Positions 1 through 6,256 of a stretch of DNA of 9,785 bases are shown piece after piece (the first letter of the stretch is position 1; each line of letters starts with the position of its first letter). The notes under the pieces were generated by a model. The model was not told where the DNA came from, made no database searches, and worked only from the letters and a program-made list of their open reading frames with translations. Location of the stretch: positions 1 to 9,785 of the forward strand of contig BNWW01000064.1 in NCBI GenBank assembly GCA_025999115.1, read 5' to 3'. The position numbers were made by a program, and so were the translations under genes. This DNA comes from Bacteroidia bacterium. GTDB lineage: Bacteria; Bacteroidota; Bacteroidia; Bacteroidales; Azobacteroidaceae.

Positions 1-147
1 TCAAGTACATCGTTTCTCCAAATCACAATATCCATGAATACGGAACTTAATTATGATTTTGTGAGTGTTTATAGTGTTGATAATGATTGGAATGTTATAT
101 CTACGGACTTTCATGCTTCGGGAAGCCATACAAGTGCATATATTTGA
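1..147 (+). CDS. Possible 3' end of a gene cut by the window edge
   Basis: The first reading frame is open from base 1 to a TGA at 145-147 and would give 48 residues rich in Ser, Thr, Asn and Asp, a composition common in secreted Bacteroidota proteins. No start lies in the window, and no domain is recognisable. It overlaps the next reading frame (65-490) by over 80 bases, so the two cannot both be ordinary genes over the whole overlap. Either this is the true tail of an upstream gene and the next gene starts later (ATG at 83, 92 or 113), or one gene changes frame here by mutation. The upstream sequence is needed to decide. Confidence 0.25.
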   Translation, partial: SSTSFLQITISMNTELNYDFVSVYSVDNDWNVISTDFHASGSHTSAYI

Positions 148-490
148 AAATGCACAATTCGACACTTCCGATATTTTGTTTAATGAAGCCCTTCTGCAAG
201 AAAACAACGACACTTTACGTGCGATAGCCCGGCTTGTGCTGTTTGCAACGGAAAGCGACTTGATTTCCGTCGATGAAATTTATACAGATGGAGTCAGAGG
301 AATCGAATTAGGTATTAATTATCAAATAGATAGCAATATTGATTTCTATTTTTCATTTATACGCTATTATTTGAAAGAGGATAATTTTGTTGCATTTACG
401 TGGACTGGCAACGAATCACTATTGCCGGTGTTGAGGACTACCGGCAATGTGAAAAGAGATACGTTATTCGAATCAATTCATTTTTATTAA
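65..490 (+). CDS. Hypothetical protein of about 141 residues or fewer
   Basis: I do not recognise this protein. The longest reading begins at GTG 65, directly after an in-frame TGA at 62-64; ATG codons at 83, 92 and 113 are alternative starts, and the later ones reduce overlap with the frame running in from the left edge. There is a short hydrophobic N-terminus if the early start is used, then a mostly acidic soluble region with Phe/Tyr-rich strands and a C-terminus ending in Phe-Tyr. It is followed after 11 bases by a lipoprotein gene on the same strand, so it may be the first visible member of a small envelope operon. A perfect 9-bp inverted repeat lies inside it at 421-448. Reading-frame length and protein-like composition support it as real, but start and function are unknown. 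Confidence 0.5.
   Translation: MFIVLIMIGMLYLRTFMLREAIQVHIFENAQFDTSDILFNEALLQENNDTLRAIARLVLFATESDLISVDEIYTDGVRGIELGINYQIDSNIDFYFSFIRYYLKEDNFVAFTWTGNESLLPVLRTTGNVKRDTLFESIHFY
421..448. repeat. 9-bp perfect inverted repeat inside a gene
   Basis: ATTGCCGGT at 421-429 is exactly mirrored by ACCGGCAAT at 440-448, with a 10-base loop. It lies near the 3' end of the hypothetical gene and has no T-run after it, so it is not a standard terminator. It could form an mRNA hairpin, bind a protein, or be chance. Confidence 0.5.
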
Positions 491-501
491 AAATAGCAAT
501 C

Positions 502-861
502 ATGAAAAAACAAAATAAAAAAATAGGTTTGCACATTCTGCTTTTTTTGTTTATAATCTTTTTTACACACTCTTGTTTTATTCCGAAATGTTATTGTTAT
601 AAAGAAAGAGGATGCTATACAATAGCTGCAGTCCGTAGAGATAATAAGGAGGTAATTGCGACAAAAACGTTTTGTTTCTCGAATGAGTTTGATAAAAATG
701 ATTCTATCAGTTTGTTCAAGCAATCGTTTCCTCAAGATGGAAGCATCCGTTTTTGGGAAGATTACGATTCTCTCGAATATTACGACGGAATAGGCGAAGT
801 TTCGGAACAAGAAGCAACGGAATATCACAAATTAAAATATTCTTGTGGATGTGAAAAATAA
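502..861 (+). CDS. Small putative lipoprotein, 119 residues
   Basis: The ATG at 502 is followed by a charged Lys/Asn-rich start, a hydrophobic stretch of leucine, phenylalanine and isoleucine, and a Thr-His-Ser-Cys sequence at about residues 24-27 that could be a lipobox. The lipobox is not ideal because consensus has Leu at -3, so a plain signal peptide or anchor is also possible. The mature part is cysteine-rich near its start and again at the very end (Cys-Gly-Cys-Glu-Lys), and acidic in the middle. A longer reading starting at 400 would run through the previous gene and lacks a signal, so I reject it. The gene starts 11 bases after the preceding stop and ends 19 bases before the protease gene, consistent with cotranscription. 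I do not recognise the family; an envelope location is the only inference. Confidence 0.6.
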   Translation: MKKQNKKIGLHILLFLFIIFFTHSCFIPKCYCYKERGCYTIAAVRRDNKEVIATKTFCFSNEFDKNDSISLFKQSFPQDGSIRFWEDYDSLEYYDGIGEVSEQEATEYHKLKYSCGCEK

Positions 862-880
862 TGAATAAAATACAGTAAAA

Positions 881-1561
881 ATGAAGATACAATTGATATT
901 AATTCTTTCTGGGATACTGATTAGCAGTAATTTGTCTGCGCAAAGTGATTCTCGATTTGGTTTGTCCGGCGACTGTGAAATCAACGTTTATGATCCGACT
1001 TATAATACCGGCAAGGGAGGACTTATTAATGCTACAGTAAAAATAATCTTTAATAATGCCAGCGGAAAATCGTGGTGTTCCGGCACTTTAGTAAATCGTA
1101 ACACATCTGATGGAGGAATTGGTTTCTATATTTTATCGGCACGACATTGTATTGACGGAATGGATACCAACCGAGAACATTATGTTATTTTTAATTATCA
1201 AAGCCCCGATGCCAATAATAGCTCAACTCCAACTTCCAATCGAGGACATAACTATGCACAAAGTACATCCTTGTCGGATACAGGTTATGAATATTTTCAC
1301 AAAACGAAAATTCGCATAGTCGATTATTTCGTTTGGGGCGATTTTGCATTGTTAGAATTATTGACCCCTGTGCCGCCTCATTATAACATCAGTTATGCCG
1401 GTTGGAGTCCTTCAATTTTCAGCGCAGACTCTAACCCTGCCGGGATAGTGGGTATCCACCATCCCAGAGGCGATATTAAGAAAATCAGCGGAGTAAACTC
1501 GTTTGTTTGGGGAGAAACACCCATCGCTACAGGATGTTATGTAGTAACTATAAATTGCTAA
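881..1561 (+). CDS. Secreted Lys-C-like (S1) serine protease truncated before the catalytic serine
   Basis: The 226-residue product has a signal peptide (residues 1-20, cut after Leu-Ser-Ala). From residue 27 it resembles the mature chain of lysyl endopeptidase (Achromobacter protease I type): GLSGDCEINV at the N-terminus, WCSGTLVN at 65-72, the active-site histidine in ARHC (His89) with a probable Cys66-Cys90 disulphide, the active-site aspartate in GDFALLEL (Asp154), AGW at 173-175 and IHHP at 192-195. These enzymes cleave after lysine. The chain stops at residue 226, just before where family members carry the GSSGSP loop with the catalytic serine, and no such loop is encoded downstream because the next gene begins 9 bases later. 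The usual long propeptide between signal and mature chain is also missing. It should therefore be catalytically dead: either a decaying gene or a pseudo-enzyme with a binding role. The family assignment rests on recalled motifs, not on a search. Confidence 0.75.
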   Translation: MKIQLILILSGILISSNLSAQSDSRFGLSGDCEINVYDPTYNTGKGGLINATVKIIFNNASGKSWCSGTLVNRNTSDGGIGFYILSARHCIDGMDTNREHYVIFNYQSPDANNSSTPTSNRGHNYAQSTSLSDTGYEYFHKTKIRIVDYFVWGDFALLELLTPVPPHYNISYAGWSPSIFSADSNPAGIVGIHHPRGDIKKISGVNSFVWGETPIATGCYVVTINC

Positions 1562-1570
1562 AGAATTGAT

Positions 1571-2083
1571 ATGAGGAAATTGCTAATATTATTACTCTTC
1601 TTCTATTGCACGAAAAGCATATCCCAAATTCAACCTTCGGTATATATCGGTGTCGGATTAGGCGCCAATTTAGGTGGTTTGGCAGGCATCGGCGCCGAAA
1701 TAAAATACGACTTCTTTTCACTCAATGTGGCTGTCGGAAATATATTGGGCAACGATCTTCTCGACTTGGATACGAGAGATATAACCAACAAATTCGGTTA
1801 TGATTTAGGCGTTAAACTGTATTCCAAGATGGGTGTTTTTGCCGGAATTAATTATGGATTGATTGGCGCCGAACGGTACTCAAAAGGCGGACAAGAGGAT
1901 TTGTTTTTTGAGAAAAATTATGCTTTTTCTTTCACAGCCGGTTACCGGCGAATTTTGTATAAACATATTTATGGGTCGGTTTATGCAGGACTAACTTCAA
2001 AAAAAGAAAGGAATCTTGTGCAGGTTCTGGATACAAAAGTATTTATGCCCCGGTTGGGATTACTCATCGGATATGAGTTTTGA
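1571..2083 (+). CDS. Small outer-membrane beta-barrel protein
   Basis: The 170-residue protein starts with Met-Arg-Lys and a leucine-rich signal peptide ending near residue 19 (Ser-Ile-Ser before Gln). The rest alternates glycine- and aromatic-rich strands with short turns, for example YIGVGLGANLGG, AFSFTAGYRR and HIYGSVYAGL, and the chain ends in Gly-Tyr-Glu-Phe; a terminal aromatic residue is the usual signal recognised by the BAM outer-membrane assembly machinery. The length fits an eight-stranded barrel. It follows the truncated protease by 9 bases and is probably translated from the same message. The cargo or function is unknown; small barrels of this type are often annotated simply as porin-family or OmpA-like barrel proteins. 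Confidence 0.65.
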   Translation: MRKLLILLLFFYCTKSISQIQPSVYIGVGLGANLGGLAGIGAEIKYDFFSLNVAVGNILGNDLLDLDTRDITNKFGYDLGVKLYSKMGVFAGINYGLIGAERYSKGGQEDLFFEKNYAFSFTAGYRRILYKHIYGSVYAGLTSKKERNLVQVLDTKVFMPRLGLLIGYEF

Positions 2084-2107
2084 CAAATAGACTTAATGAT
2101 CAATTAA

Positions 2108-2299
2108 AAATTAGATATTTATGAAACAGAGCACATAGACAATATCAAAATTATCAACAAACATCAAAAACAGATCTACGAAAGTGAAGACAAAAGGGCT
2201 GTAAAAGTCGACGTACCCGGAAACTATGCTGAGTACATTTACCTGGTTTTCAGCATATTACTGGCATCAGCGACATGTTTTAAAGGCAGGCTGCTATAA
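2108..2299 (+). pseudogene. Possible gene remnant without a start codon
   Basis: This frame stays open for 63 codons between the TAA at 2105-2107 and the TAA at 2297-2299, but holds no ATG. The predicted peptide starts polar and charged (KIINKHQKQIYESEDKRAVK) and ends with VDVPGNYAEYIYLVF and a hydrophobic stretch, which reads like real protein sequence. It lies between the envelope operon and hicB. It may be the 3' remnant of a deleted gene. I do not recognise the family, and chance openness in AT-rich DNA cannot be excluded. Confidence 0.3.
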
Positions 2300-2322
2300 A
2301 TAAATTTACGCCAATTCAAAAT

Positions 2323-2721
2323 TTATAATTCCACCGCTAATAATTCTTTCCCTAATTCGTGCATAGCTGTTTCTATCTTTTTACGTTGGGCTATGCGAGG
2401 TTTTTTTAATCCGGAGGAATAATGATGCAATAGCTTTTGATTAATTCCGGTTAATCGCTCTAATGCAACATTAGAGAATAACTGATTGTAGTAATTCAAA
2501 AAACTTTGCGGATCGTATGAAAATACAATTGTATATTCTCCCTGTAATATCGCGGGTAACTCTTTTTTGTCCCGTGAATTTACAAATAATTCCAAACCTT
2601 TTAAGGCGTCTGCTTTTGCTGCTTCGGCCGTTGAGCCTGCTCCGTAGATGCCATTGCAGTTTTCGGCATAAGCATCGTAATAATCCGAACTCTTTTCAAT
2701 GATAATTTTTATTGTTTCCAT
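2323..2721 (-). CDS. hicB: HicB-family antitoxin
   Basis: The 132-residue protein has the two-part layout of HicB antitoxins. Residues 1 to about 70 form the degenerate RNase H-like domain with the typical YDAYAENCNGIYGAGST segment followed by an EAAKADALKGLELF helix. Residues about 75-130 form a helix-turn-helix (NVALERLTGINQKLLHHYSSG) that would bind the hicAB operator. HicB proteins neutralise the HicA ribonuclease by covering its active site and repress their own operon. The gene lies 21 bases downstream of the hicA reading frame, the usual toxin-first order, and would be transcribed from the promoter at 2953-2984. It appears full length, whereas its partner toxin carries a frameshift, so here it may act only as a repressor or be free to drift. 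Confidence 0.85.
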   Translation of the reverse strand: METIKIIIEKSSDYYDAYAENCNGIYGAGSTAEAAKADALKGLELFVNSRDKKELPAILQGEYTIVFSYDPQSFLNYYNQLFSNVALERLTGINQKLLHHYSSGLKKPRIAQRKKIETAMHELGKELLAVEL

Positions 2722-2742
2722 TTGTTTTTTCTTTTAATGGGC

Positions 2743-2926
2743 TTATCTCAGCCCCATTTGTTTAATTAAACTTCTTTTTAATCCTTCTCCTATCTCTTTG
2801 GCTCCATGGTATGGAACAGGCGGGGATATAACCCCATCTTTTGTGTAGAAGTTAATGACTTCCTTCTGCGTGCGAGAATGTCCAACCGTTCTGCTTGATA
2901 AACCTGTGAAATTCGGTATATTTCAT
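2743..2926 (-). pseudogene. hicA: HicA-family mRNA interferase toxin, frameshifted
   Basis: Starting from the ATG at 2926-2924 the minus strand encodes MKYTEFHRFIKQNGW and on to Glu-Gly-Ser-His (residues 21-24), then stops at a TAA at 2854-2852. Removing one base at this point restores a frame reading FYTKDGVISPPVPYHGAK, then EIGEGLKRSLIKQMGLR and a stop at 2745-2743. The restored 60-residue protein matches HicA throughout: a short dsRBD-like fold, the active-site histidine in Gly-Ser-His, the PVPYHG segment, and the C-terminal helix. HicA cleaves translated mRNA. The reading frame is 184 bases, one more than 61 codons, so a single inserted base just after the catalytic His24 codon inactivates it. 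A sequencing error or an unusual +1 frameshift are alternatives. Confidence 0.85.
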
Positions 2927-2952
2927 TTTGTTATGATTTTGAATTAACGCGA

Positions 2953-2984
2953 CAAAGGTAACTATTTATATACTAAAAGCCAAA
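2953..2984 (-). promoter_or_regulatory. Promoter of hicAB (Bacteroidota type)
   Basis: Read on the minus strand, TTTG (2984-2981) is followed after 20 bases by TACCTTTG (2960-2953), an exact match to the Bacteroidota -33/-7 consensus TTTG and TAnnTTTG. Transcription should start near 2947, giving a leader of about 20 bases before the hicA ATG. Confidence 0.75.
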
Positions 2985-3006
2985 TAAAAATGTAATTATT
3001 TTCAAA

Positions 3007-4062
3007 CTAACCATTCAAATAATACTCCATCAACCGGTGCACAGGATATTGATTCAAATCAATCTTTCTAATTTTTAATAAATTATTGATAGAATCGGGA
3101 AGTTTGTCCATTTCAATGCAATAAAAATCAGCACAAATAATCCGGTGCGATAAAACGTGTTTTTTATTTTCGATTACCAACCGGAAATGATAATCCGGAT
3201 TATTCGGAAACCATTCGTTAAATAACTTTGTTTTAGAAAGTTGCGTGAAATCCAAAGGCGTTTCCGATTCAATTACGGGAAACTCAAATAAATTTTGCCA
3301 GATGCCTTTTTCTTTCCGTTGATTGAGAAATAACGATTCGGCATCGCAAATATGGAAATAGTATAAAAATAAATCTTTGGTTTTTGTTTTGGTTTGTTTG
3401 ACGGGGTATCGGGAGATTGCTTTTTGAGAAAAGGCTAAACATTGAGACACGAAAGGACAGTTGGAACAATTGGGATTGGCGGGAAGACAATGAAGGGCGC
3501 CAAATTCCATGATGGCTTGGTTGAAGAGGCCGGCTTGCGATTTATCCATTAATTCGGCCGCTAATTTTGTGAAATATTTTTTGCCTTTTCCCGTATCAAT
3601 CGGCTCATCCACAGCAAATAAGCGCGACAAAAAACGAAATACATTGCCATCGACCACAGGATACGGTTCGTTCCAAGCAAATGAAACGATGGCGGCGGCA
3701 GTATATTCGCCGATTCCCTTTAAACGGAGCACCGGTGCATAATCGCGAGGAAAAACGCCCTGATGTTCGGTTAAAATGGTTTTGGCGGCAAAATGCAAAT
3801 TGCGTGCGCGCGAATAATAACCCAAACCTTGCCAATATTTTAAAACTTCTTGTTCGCCGGCTTCGGCCAACGATTTTACATCGGGAAAACGGTTGATAAA
3901 ACGGTTGTAATATTCCAAACCCTGCACCACGCGCGTTTGTTGCAAAATAATCTCCGAAATCCAAATACGATAGGGATCGTGAATATTTCGCCACGGCAAA
4001 ATGCGTTGGTTATCGGCATACCAAGCGATTAACTTTTGAGAGATTAAATCAGAAATTTTCAT
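3007..4062 (-). CDS. mutY: A/G-specific adenine DNA glycosylase
   Basis: MutY removes adenine mispaired with 8-oxoguanine or guanine in base excision repair. From the ATG at 4062 the protein has 351 residues and keeps the numbering of the E. coli enzyme: active-site Glu37 in WISEIILQQT, the helix-hairpin-helix LKGIGEYTAAA at 114-124, catalytic Asp138 in VVDGN, and four cysteines at 192, 199, 202 and 208 spaced C-x6-C-x2-C-x5-C for the [4Fe-4S] cluster. Residues from about 230 form the NUDIX-like domain that reads 8-oxoguanine, with a Leu-Ser-His triad near 304-306. An upstream in-frame ATG at 4110 would add 16 residues but lies across the probable -7 box at 4072-4079, so I prefer 4062. The gene is divergent from the HU gene. 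It looks complete and functional. Confidence 0.95.
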   Translation of the reverse strand: MKISDLISQKLIAWYADNQRILPWRNIHDPYRIWISEIILQQTRVVQGLEYYNRFINRFPDVKSLAEAGEQEVLKYWQGLGYYSRARNLHFAAKTILTEHQGVFPRDYAPVLRLKGIGEYTAAAIVSFAWNEPYPVVDGNVFRFLSRLFAVDEPIDTGKGKKYFTKLAAELMDKSQAGLFNQAIMEFGALHCLPANPNCSNCPFVSQCLAFSQKAISRYPVKQTKTKTKDLFLYYFHICDAESLFLNQRKEKGIWQNLFEFPVIESETPLDFTQLSKTKLFNEWFPNNPDYHFRLVIENKKHVLSHRIICADFYCIEMDKLPDSINNLLKIRKIDLNQYPVHRLMEYYLNG

Positions 4063-4071
4063 AAAACGGTA

Positions 4072-4079
4072 CAAAAATA
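4072..4079 (-). promoter_or_regulatory. -7 box of mutY
   Basis: The minus strand reads TATTTTTG, a match to TAnnTTTG. No clean TTTG is seen 19-21 bases upstream. Transcription starting a few bases past the box would leave a leader of only about 4 bases before the ATG at 4062. Confidence 0.45.
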
Positions 4080-4122
4080 CAAAAAATTGCTCTAAATCTT
4101 TTTTAATCAAAAAGAAATGCTG

Positions 4123-4130
4123 TATATTTG
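4123..4130 (+). promoter_or_regulatory. -7 box of the HU gene
   Basis: TATATTTG matches TAnnTTTG, with a T-rich tract in place of a perfect TTTG about 20 bases upstream. It predicts an AT-rich leader of roughly 37 bases before the ATG at 4173. Its upstream region overlaps that of the divergent mutY promoter. Confidence 0.6.
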
Positions 4131-4172
4131 CAGTCCGAAAAAATATTCAGTAATTAAAATATTAAAAAAGTT

Positions 4173-4460
4173 ATGACAAAAGCAGACATTGTAAACGCAA
4201 TTGCAAAGAGTACGGGAATCGACCGTGCCAGTGTTTTGGCTACGGTAGAAGGGTTGATGGATGAAATAATGAACTCCATGAACAAAGGCGAAAATGTATA
4301 TCTCCGCGGCTTCGGTTCGTTTGTTGTGAAAAAAAGAGCTGCCAAAGCTGCCCGCAACATCAAAAACGAAACAACCATTTTAATTCCGGAACGTTATGTT
4401 CCTACTTTCAAACCATCTCAATATTTCGCTGAAAATTTGAGAAATAATTTGAGCAAATAA
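4173..4460 (+). CDS. HU/IHF-family DNA-binding protein
   Basis: The 95-residue product begins MTKADIVNAIAKSTG and carries the helical dimerisation region (about 1-42) followed by the GENVYLRGFGSFVVKKRAAK strand pair and the positively charged arm (about 55-75) that inserts in the DNA minor groove. The conserved GFGSF turn is intact. As a homodimeric nucleoid protein it bends DNA. The length is normal for the family, and the arm has the Asn-Ile-Lys-Asn-Glu variant in place of the usual Arg-Asn-Pro, a form I associate with Bacteroidota HU proteins. It has its own promoter and is followed 26 bases later by the small basic protein. Whether it acts as HU or IHF cannot be told from sequence alone. 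Confidence 0.9.
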   Translation: MTKADIVNAIAKSTGIDRASVLATVEGLMDEIMNSMNKGENVYLRGFGSFVVKKRAAKAARNIKNETTILIPERYVPTFKPSQYFAENLRNNLSK

Positions 4461-4486
4461 GTATTAACAAACAAAATTGAATAACG

Positions 4487-4579
4487 ATGCCCAGCGGAAA
4501 AAAAAGAAAAAGACATAAAATGTCCACGCATAAGCGGAAAAAAAGGCTCAGAAAGAACAGGCACAAAAAGAAAAAGTGA
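4487..4579 (+). CDS. 30-residue highly basic protein, AURKAIP1/COX24 (mS38-like) family
   Basis: The ATG at 4487 opens a 30-codon frame ending in TGA at 4577-4579. The peptide starts Met-Pro-Ser-Gly and about two thirds of its residues are Lys, Arg or His, with the pattern KMSTHKRKKRLRKNRHK. I recognise this as the short Bacteroidota protein annotated as AURKAIP1/COX24 domain-containing; its relatives in mitochondria include the ribosomal small-subunit protein mS38. By analogy it may sit on the 30S subunit near helix 44, but that role in bacteria is an inference here. It is easily missed because of its size. It lies between the HU gene and a terminator hairpin, so it is probably cotranscribed with HU. 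Confidence 0.8.
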   Translation: MPSGKKRKRHKMSTHKRKKRLRKNRHKKKK

Positions 4580-4606
4580 TTGGGCTCTGTGAGTAAAAGC
4601 AAAAGG

Positions 4607-4639
4607 AAGGTTAAAGGTGTATCACACACATTTAACCTT
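4607..4639 (+). terminator. Hairpin terminator after HU and the small basic gene
   Basis: AAGGTTAAAGGTGT at 4607-4620 pairs with ACACATTTAACCTT at 4626-4639 over 14 positions with one mismatch, closing a 5-base loop. A T/A-rich stretch follows rather than a pure U run. It lies 27 bases after the small basic gene and 39 before the RNase G start, so it may end the HU transcript or only weaken readthrough into RNase G. Confidence 0.65.
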
Positions 4640-4678
4640 TATATTTAATTATTTACCATCTTAAAATATCAAAACATT

Positions 4679-6247
4679 GTGATCAGCGAATTAGTAATTG
4701 ATGTGCAACCCAAGGAAATTTCGATTGCGATCCTCGAAGATAAAAAACTGGTAGAATACCAGAAAGAGGTACGCAATTTGTCGTTTGCCGTGGGGGACAT
4801 CTATCTCGGTAAAATCAAAAAATTGATGCCGGGACTAAATGCTGCTTTTGTCGATGTTGGATACAAAAAAGATGCATTTCTTCACTATCAGGATTTAGGC
4901 CCCGAAATCAATACGATGCTTAAATTCATGAGAACAGCTTCCGAAAAGCGGAAAATTCCGGCCATCGGACGTGTGGAACGTTTACAAGGTTCGCCCAAAG
5001 AAGGCAGCATCTCCGATATTTTGAAAGTCGGCGATGACATTCTGGTGCAAATTGCCAAAGAACCGATTTCGACCAAAGGGCCGCGGCTTACGGCCGAGCT
5101 TTCGTTTGCCGGCCGGTTTTTGATAGCCCTGCCTTTCGGAGATAAAGTAAACGCTTCCAACAAGTTAGTTTCCAACGAAGAGCGAATGCGCCTGAAACAA
5201 TTGATTCAGAGTATCAAACCGCATAATTTCGGGGTGATTATTCGCACTTCGGCCGAAGGGAAACGGGTTGCCGAGCTGGATTCCGAACTGAAAACCTTGG
5301 TCAAACGATGGGACGACAACATCCAAAAAGTGCTGAAAGTGAAAGCGCCGGCTTTAATTTGCGAAGAAACCGGCCGTGCATTAGCCTTGCTGCGGGATAT
5401 TTTCAACGAATCGTTTGAACACATTTACATCAACGACGAAGAAACCTACAACGAAATCAAAGATTATTTGAGTTTGATCGACCACAAAAAAGCGGCGATC
5501 GTAGAACATTTCAAAAGCGAAGAACCGATTTTCGACCATTTCGCCATCAGCAAACAACTCAAATCGGGTTTCGGAAAAACAGTTACCGTCAAAAACGGCT
5601 CCTACCTTATTGTAGAACATACCGAAGCCATGCACGTGATTGATGTAAATAGCGGCAACCGTTCAAAAGCCAACGCCGATCAGGAACAAACGGCCTACGA
5701 TGTGAATCTGGCCGCCGCCGAAGAAATCGCCCGCCAATTGCGTTTGCGCGATATGGGAGGTATTATCGCCATCGACTTTATTGATCTGCGCGACGGCGAA
5801 AATCGCAACCAATTGTACGAATCGATGCGGCAGTTCATGGCCAACGACCGGGCGCGGCACAACATTTTGCCCTTGAACAAGTTCGGCGTGATGTTGATTA
5901 CCCGCCAGCGAGTTCGTCCTTTGATGGATTTTTCGGTCGAAGAAGTTTGTCCGGTTTGTTTCGGGAAAGGAAATATCCGTCCTTCCATCTTTTTTATGGA
6001 TGTGTTGGACGAAAAAATCCGGGAAGTAATTGAGAAACACAAAGTGAAGAGATTCAAATTGTATGTACATCCATACATTGCGGCATTTATTAATCAGGGA
6101 ATTTTCTCCAAAAAACGACAATGGAAATTGAAATATTCCCTTTGGATGCGAATCGTCCCCGACCAGCGTTTAGGTCTGCTCGAATATAAGTTTGTCGATC
6201 AAGACAAGAACGAGTTGGACGTGCAGGATGAGAGTTTGAAAGCTTAA
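4679..6247 (+). CDS. rng: Ribonuclease E/G family endoribonuclease
   Basis: This endonuclease processes rRNA and turns over mRNA. The 522-residue protein starts at a GTG; the N-terminus (SELVIDVQPKEISIAILED) is the form typical of Bacteroidota members. Residues about 37-130 form the S1 domain (GDIYLGKIKKLMPGLNAAFV), interrupted by an insert of charged residues. The DNase I-like catalytic domain shows the magnesium-binding aspartates Asp322 in HVIDVNSG and Asp366 in AIDFIDL, matching Asp303 and Asp346 of E. coli RNase E. Cys424 and Cys427 in CPVCFGKG form the zinc link used for dimerisation. The chain ends after the catalytic core with no long disordered scaffold, so RNase G-like rather than a full RNase E. 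It is complete. It is followed within 10 bases by the structured element at 6257-6332. Confidence 0.92.
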   Translation: MISELVIDVQPKEISIAILEDKKLVEYQKEVRNLSFAVGDIYLGKIKKLMPGLNAAFVDVGYKKDAFLHYQDLGPEINTMLKFMRTASEKRKIPAIGRVERLQGSPKEGSISDILKVGDDILVQIAKEPISTKGPRLTAELSFAGRFLIALPFGDKVNASNKLVSNEERMRLKQLIQSIKPHNFGVIIRTSAEGKRVAELDSELKTLVKRWDDNIQKVLKVKAPALICEETGRALALLRDIFNESFEHIYINDEETYNEIKDYLSLIDHKKAAIVEHFKSEEPIFDHFAISKQLKSGFGKTVTVKNGSYLIVEHTEAMHVIDVNSGNRSKANADQEQTAYDVNLAAAEEIARQLRLRDMGGIIAIDFIDLRDGENRNQLYESMRQFMANDRARHNILPLNKFGVMLITRQRVRPLMDFSVEEVCPVCFGKGNIRPSIFFMDVLDEKIREVIEKHKVKRFKLYVHPYIAAFINQGIFSKKRQWKLKYSLWMRIVPDQRLGLLEYKFVDQDKNELDVQDESLKA

Positions 6248-6256
6248 AAAAGATAT

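Noticed and set aside
400..501. N-terminal extension of the lipoprotein gene
   Set aside because: It overlaps the previous gene and would bury the signal sequence that begins at the ATG at 502.
2080..2091. 12-base sequence TTGACAAATAGA also found at 9690-9701
   Set aside because: It is short, AT-rich, not flanked by further similarity, and one copy overlaps a stop codon; chance is the simplest explanation.
2300..2326. ATAAATTT/AAATTTAT inverted repeat as the hicB terminator
   Set aside because: The stem is entirely A-T, overlaps the hicB stop codon and has no U tract, so it is unlikely to terminate efficiently.
2852..2855. Programmed +1 frameshift in hicA
   Set aside because: The CAT-TAA context is not a recognised shift site, and a simple one-base insertion explains it; kept only as an alternative.
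4063..4110. N-terminal extension of mutY from an upstream ATG
   Set aside because: The extension crosses the probable -7 box, and from the ATG at 4062 catalytic residue numbers agree exactly with E. coli MutY.
5663..6121. Long minus-strand open frames inside RNase G
   Set aside because: They are shadows opposite a highly conserved enzyme, with no recognisable motifs of their own.
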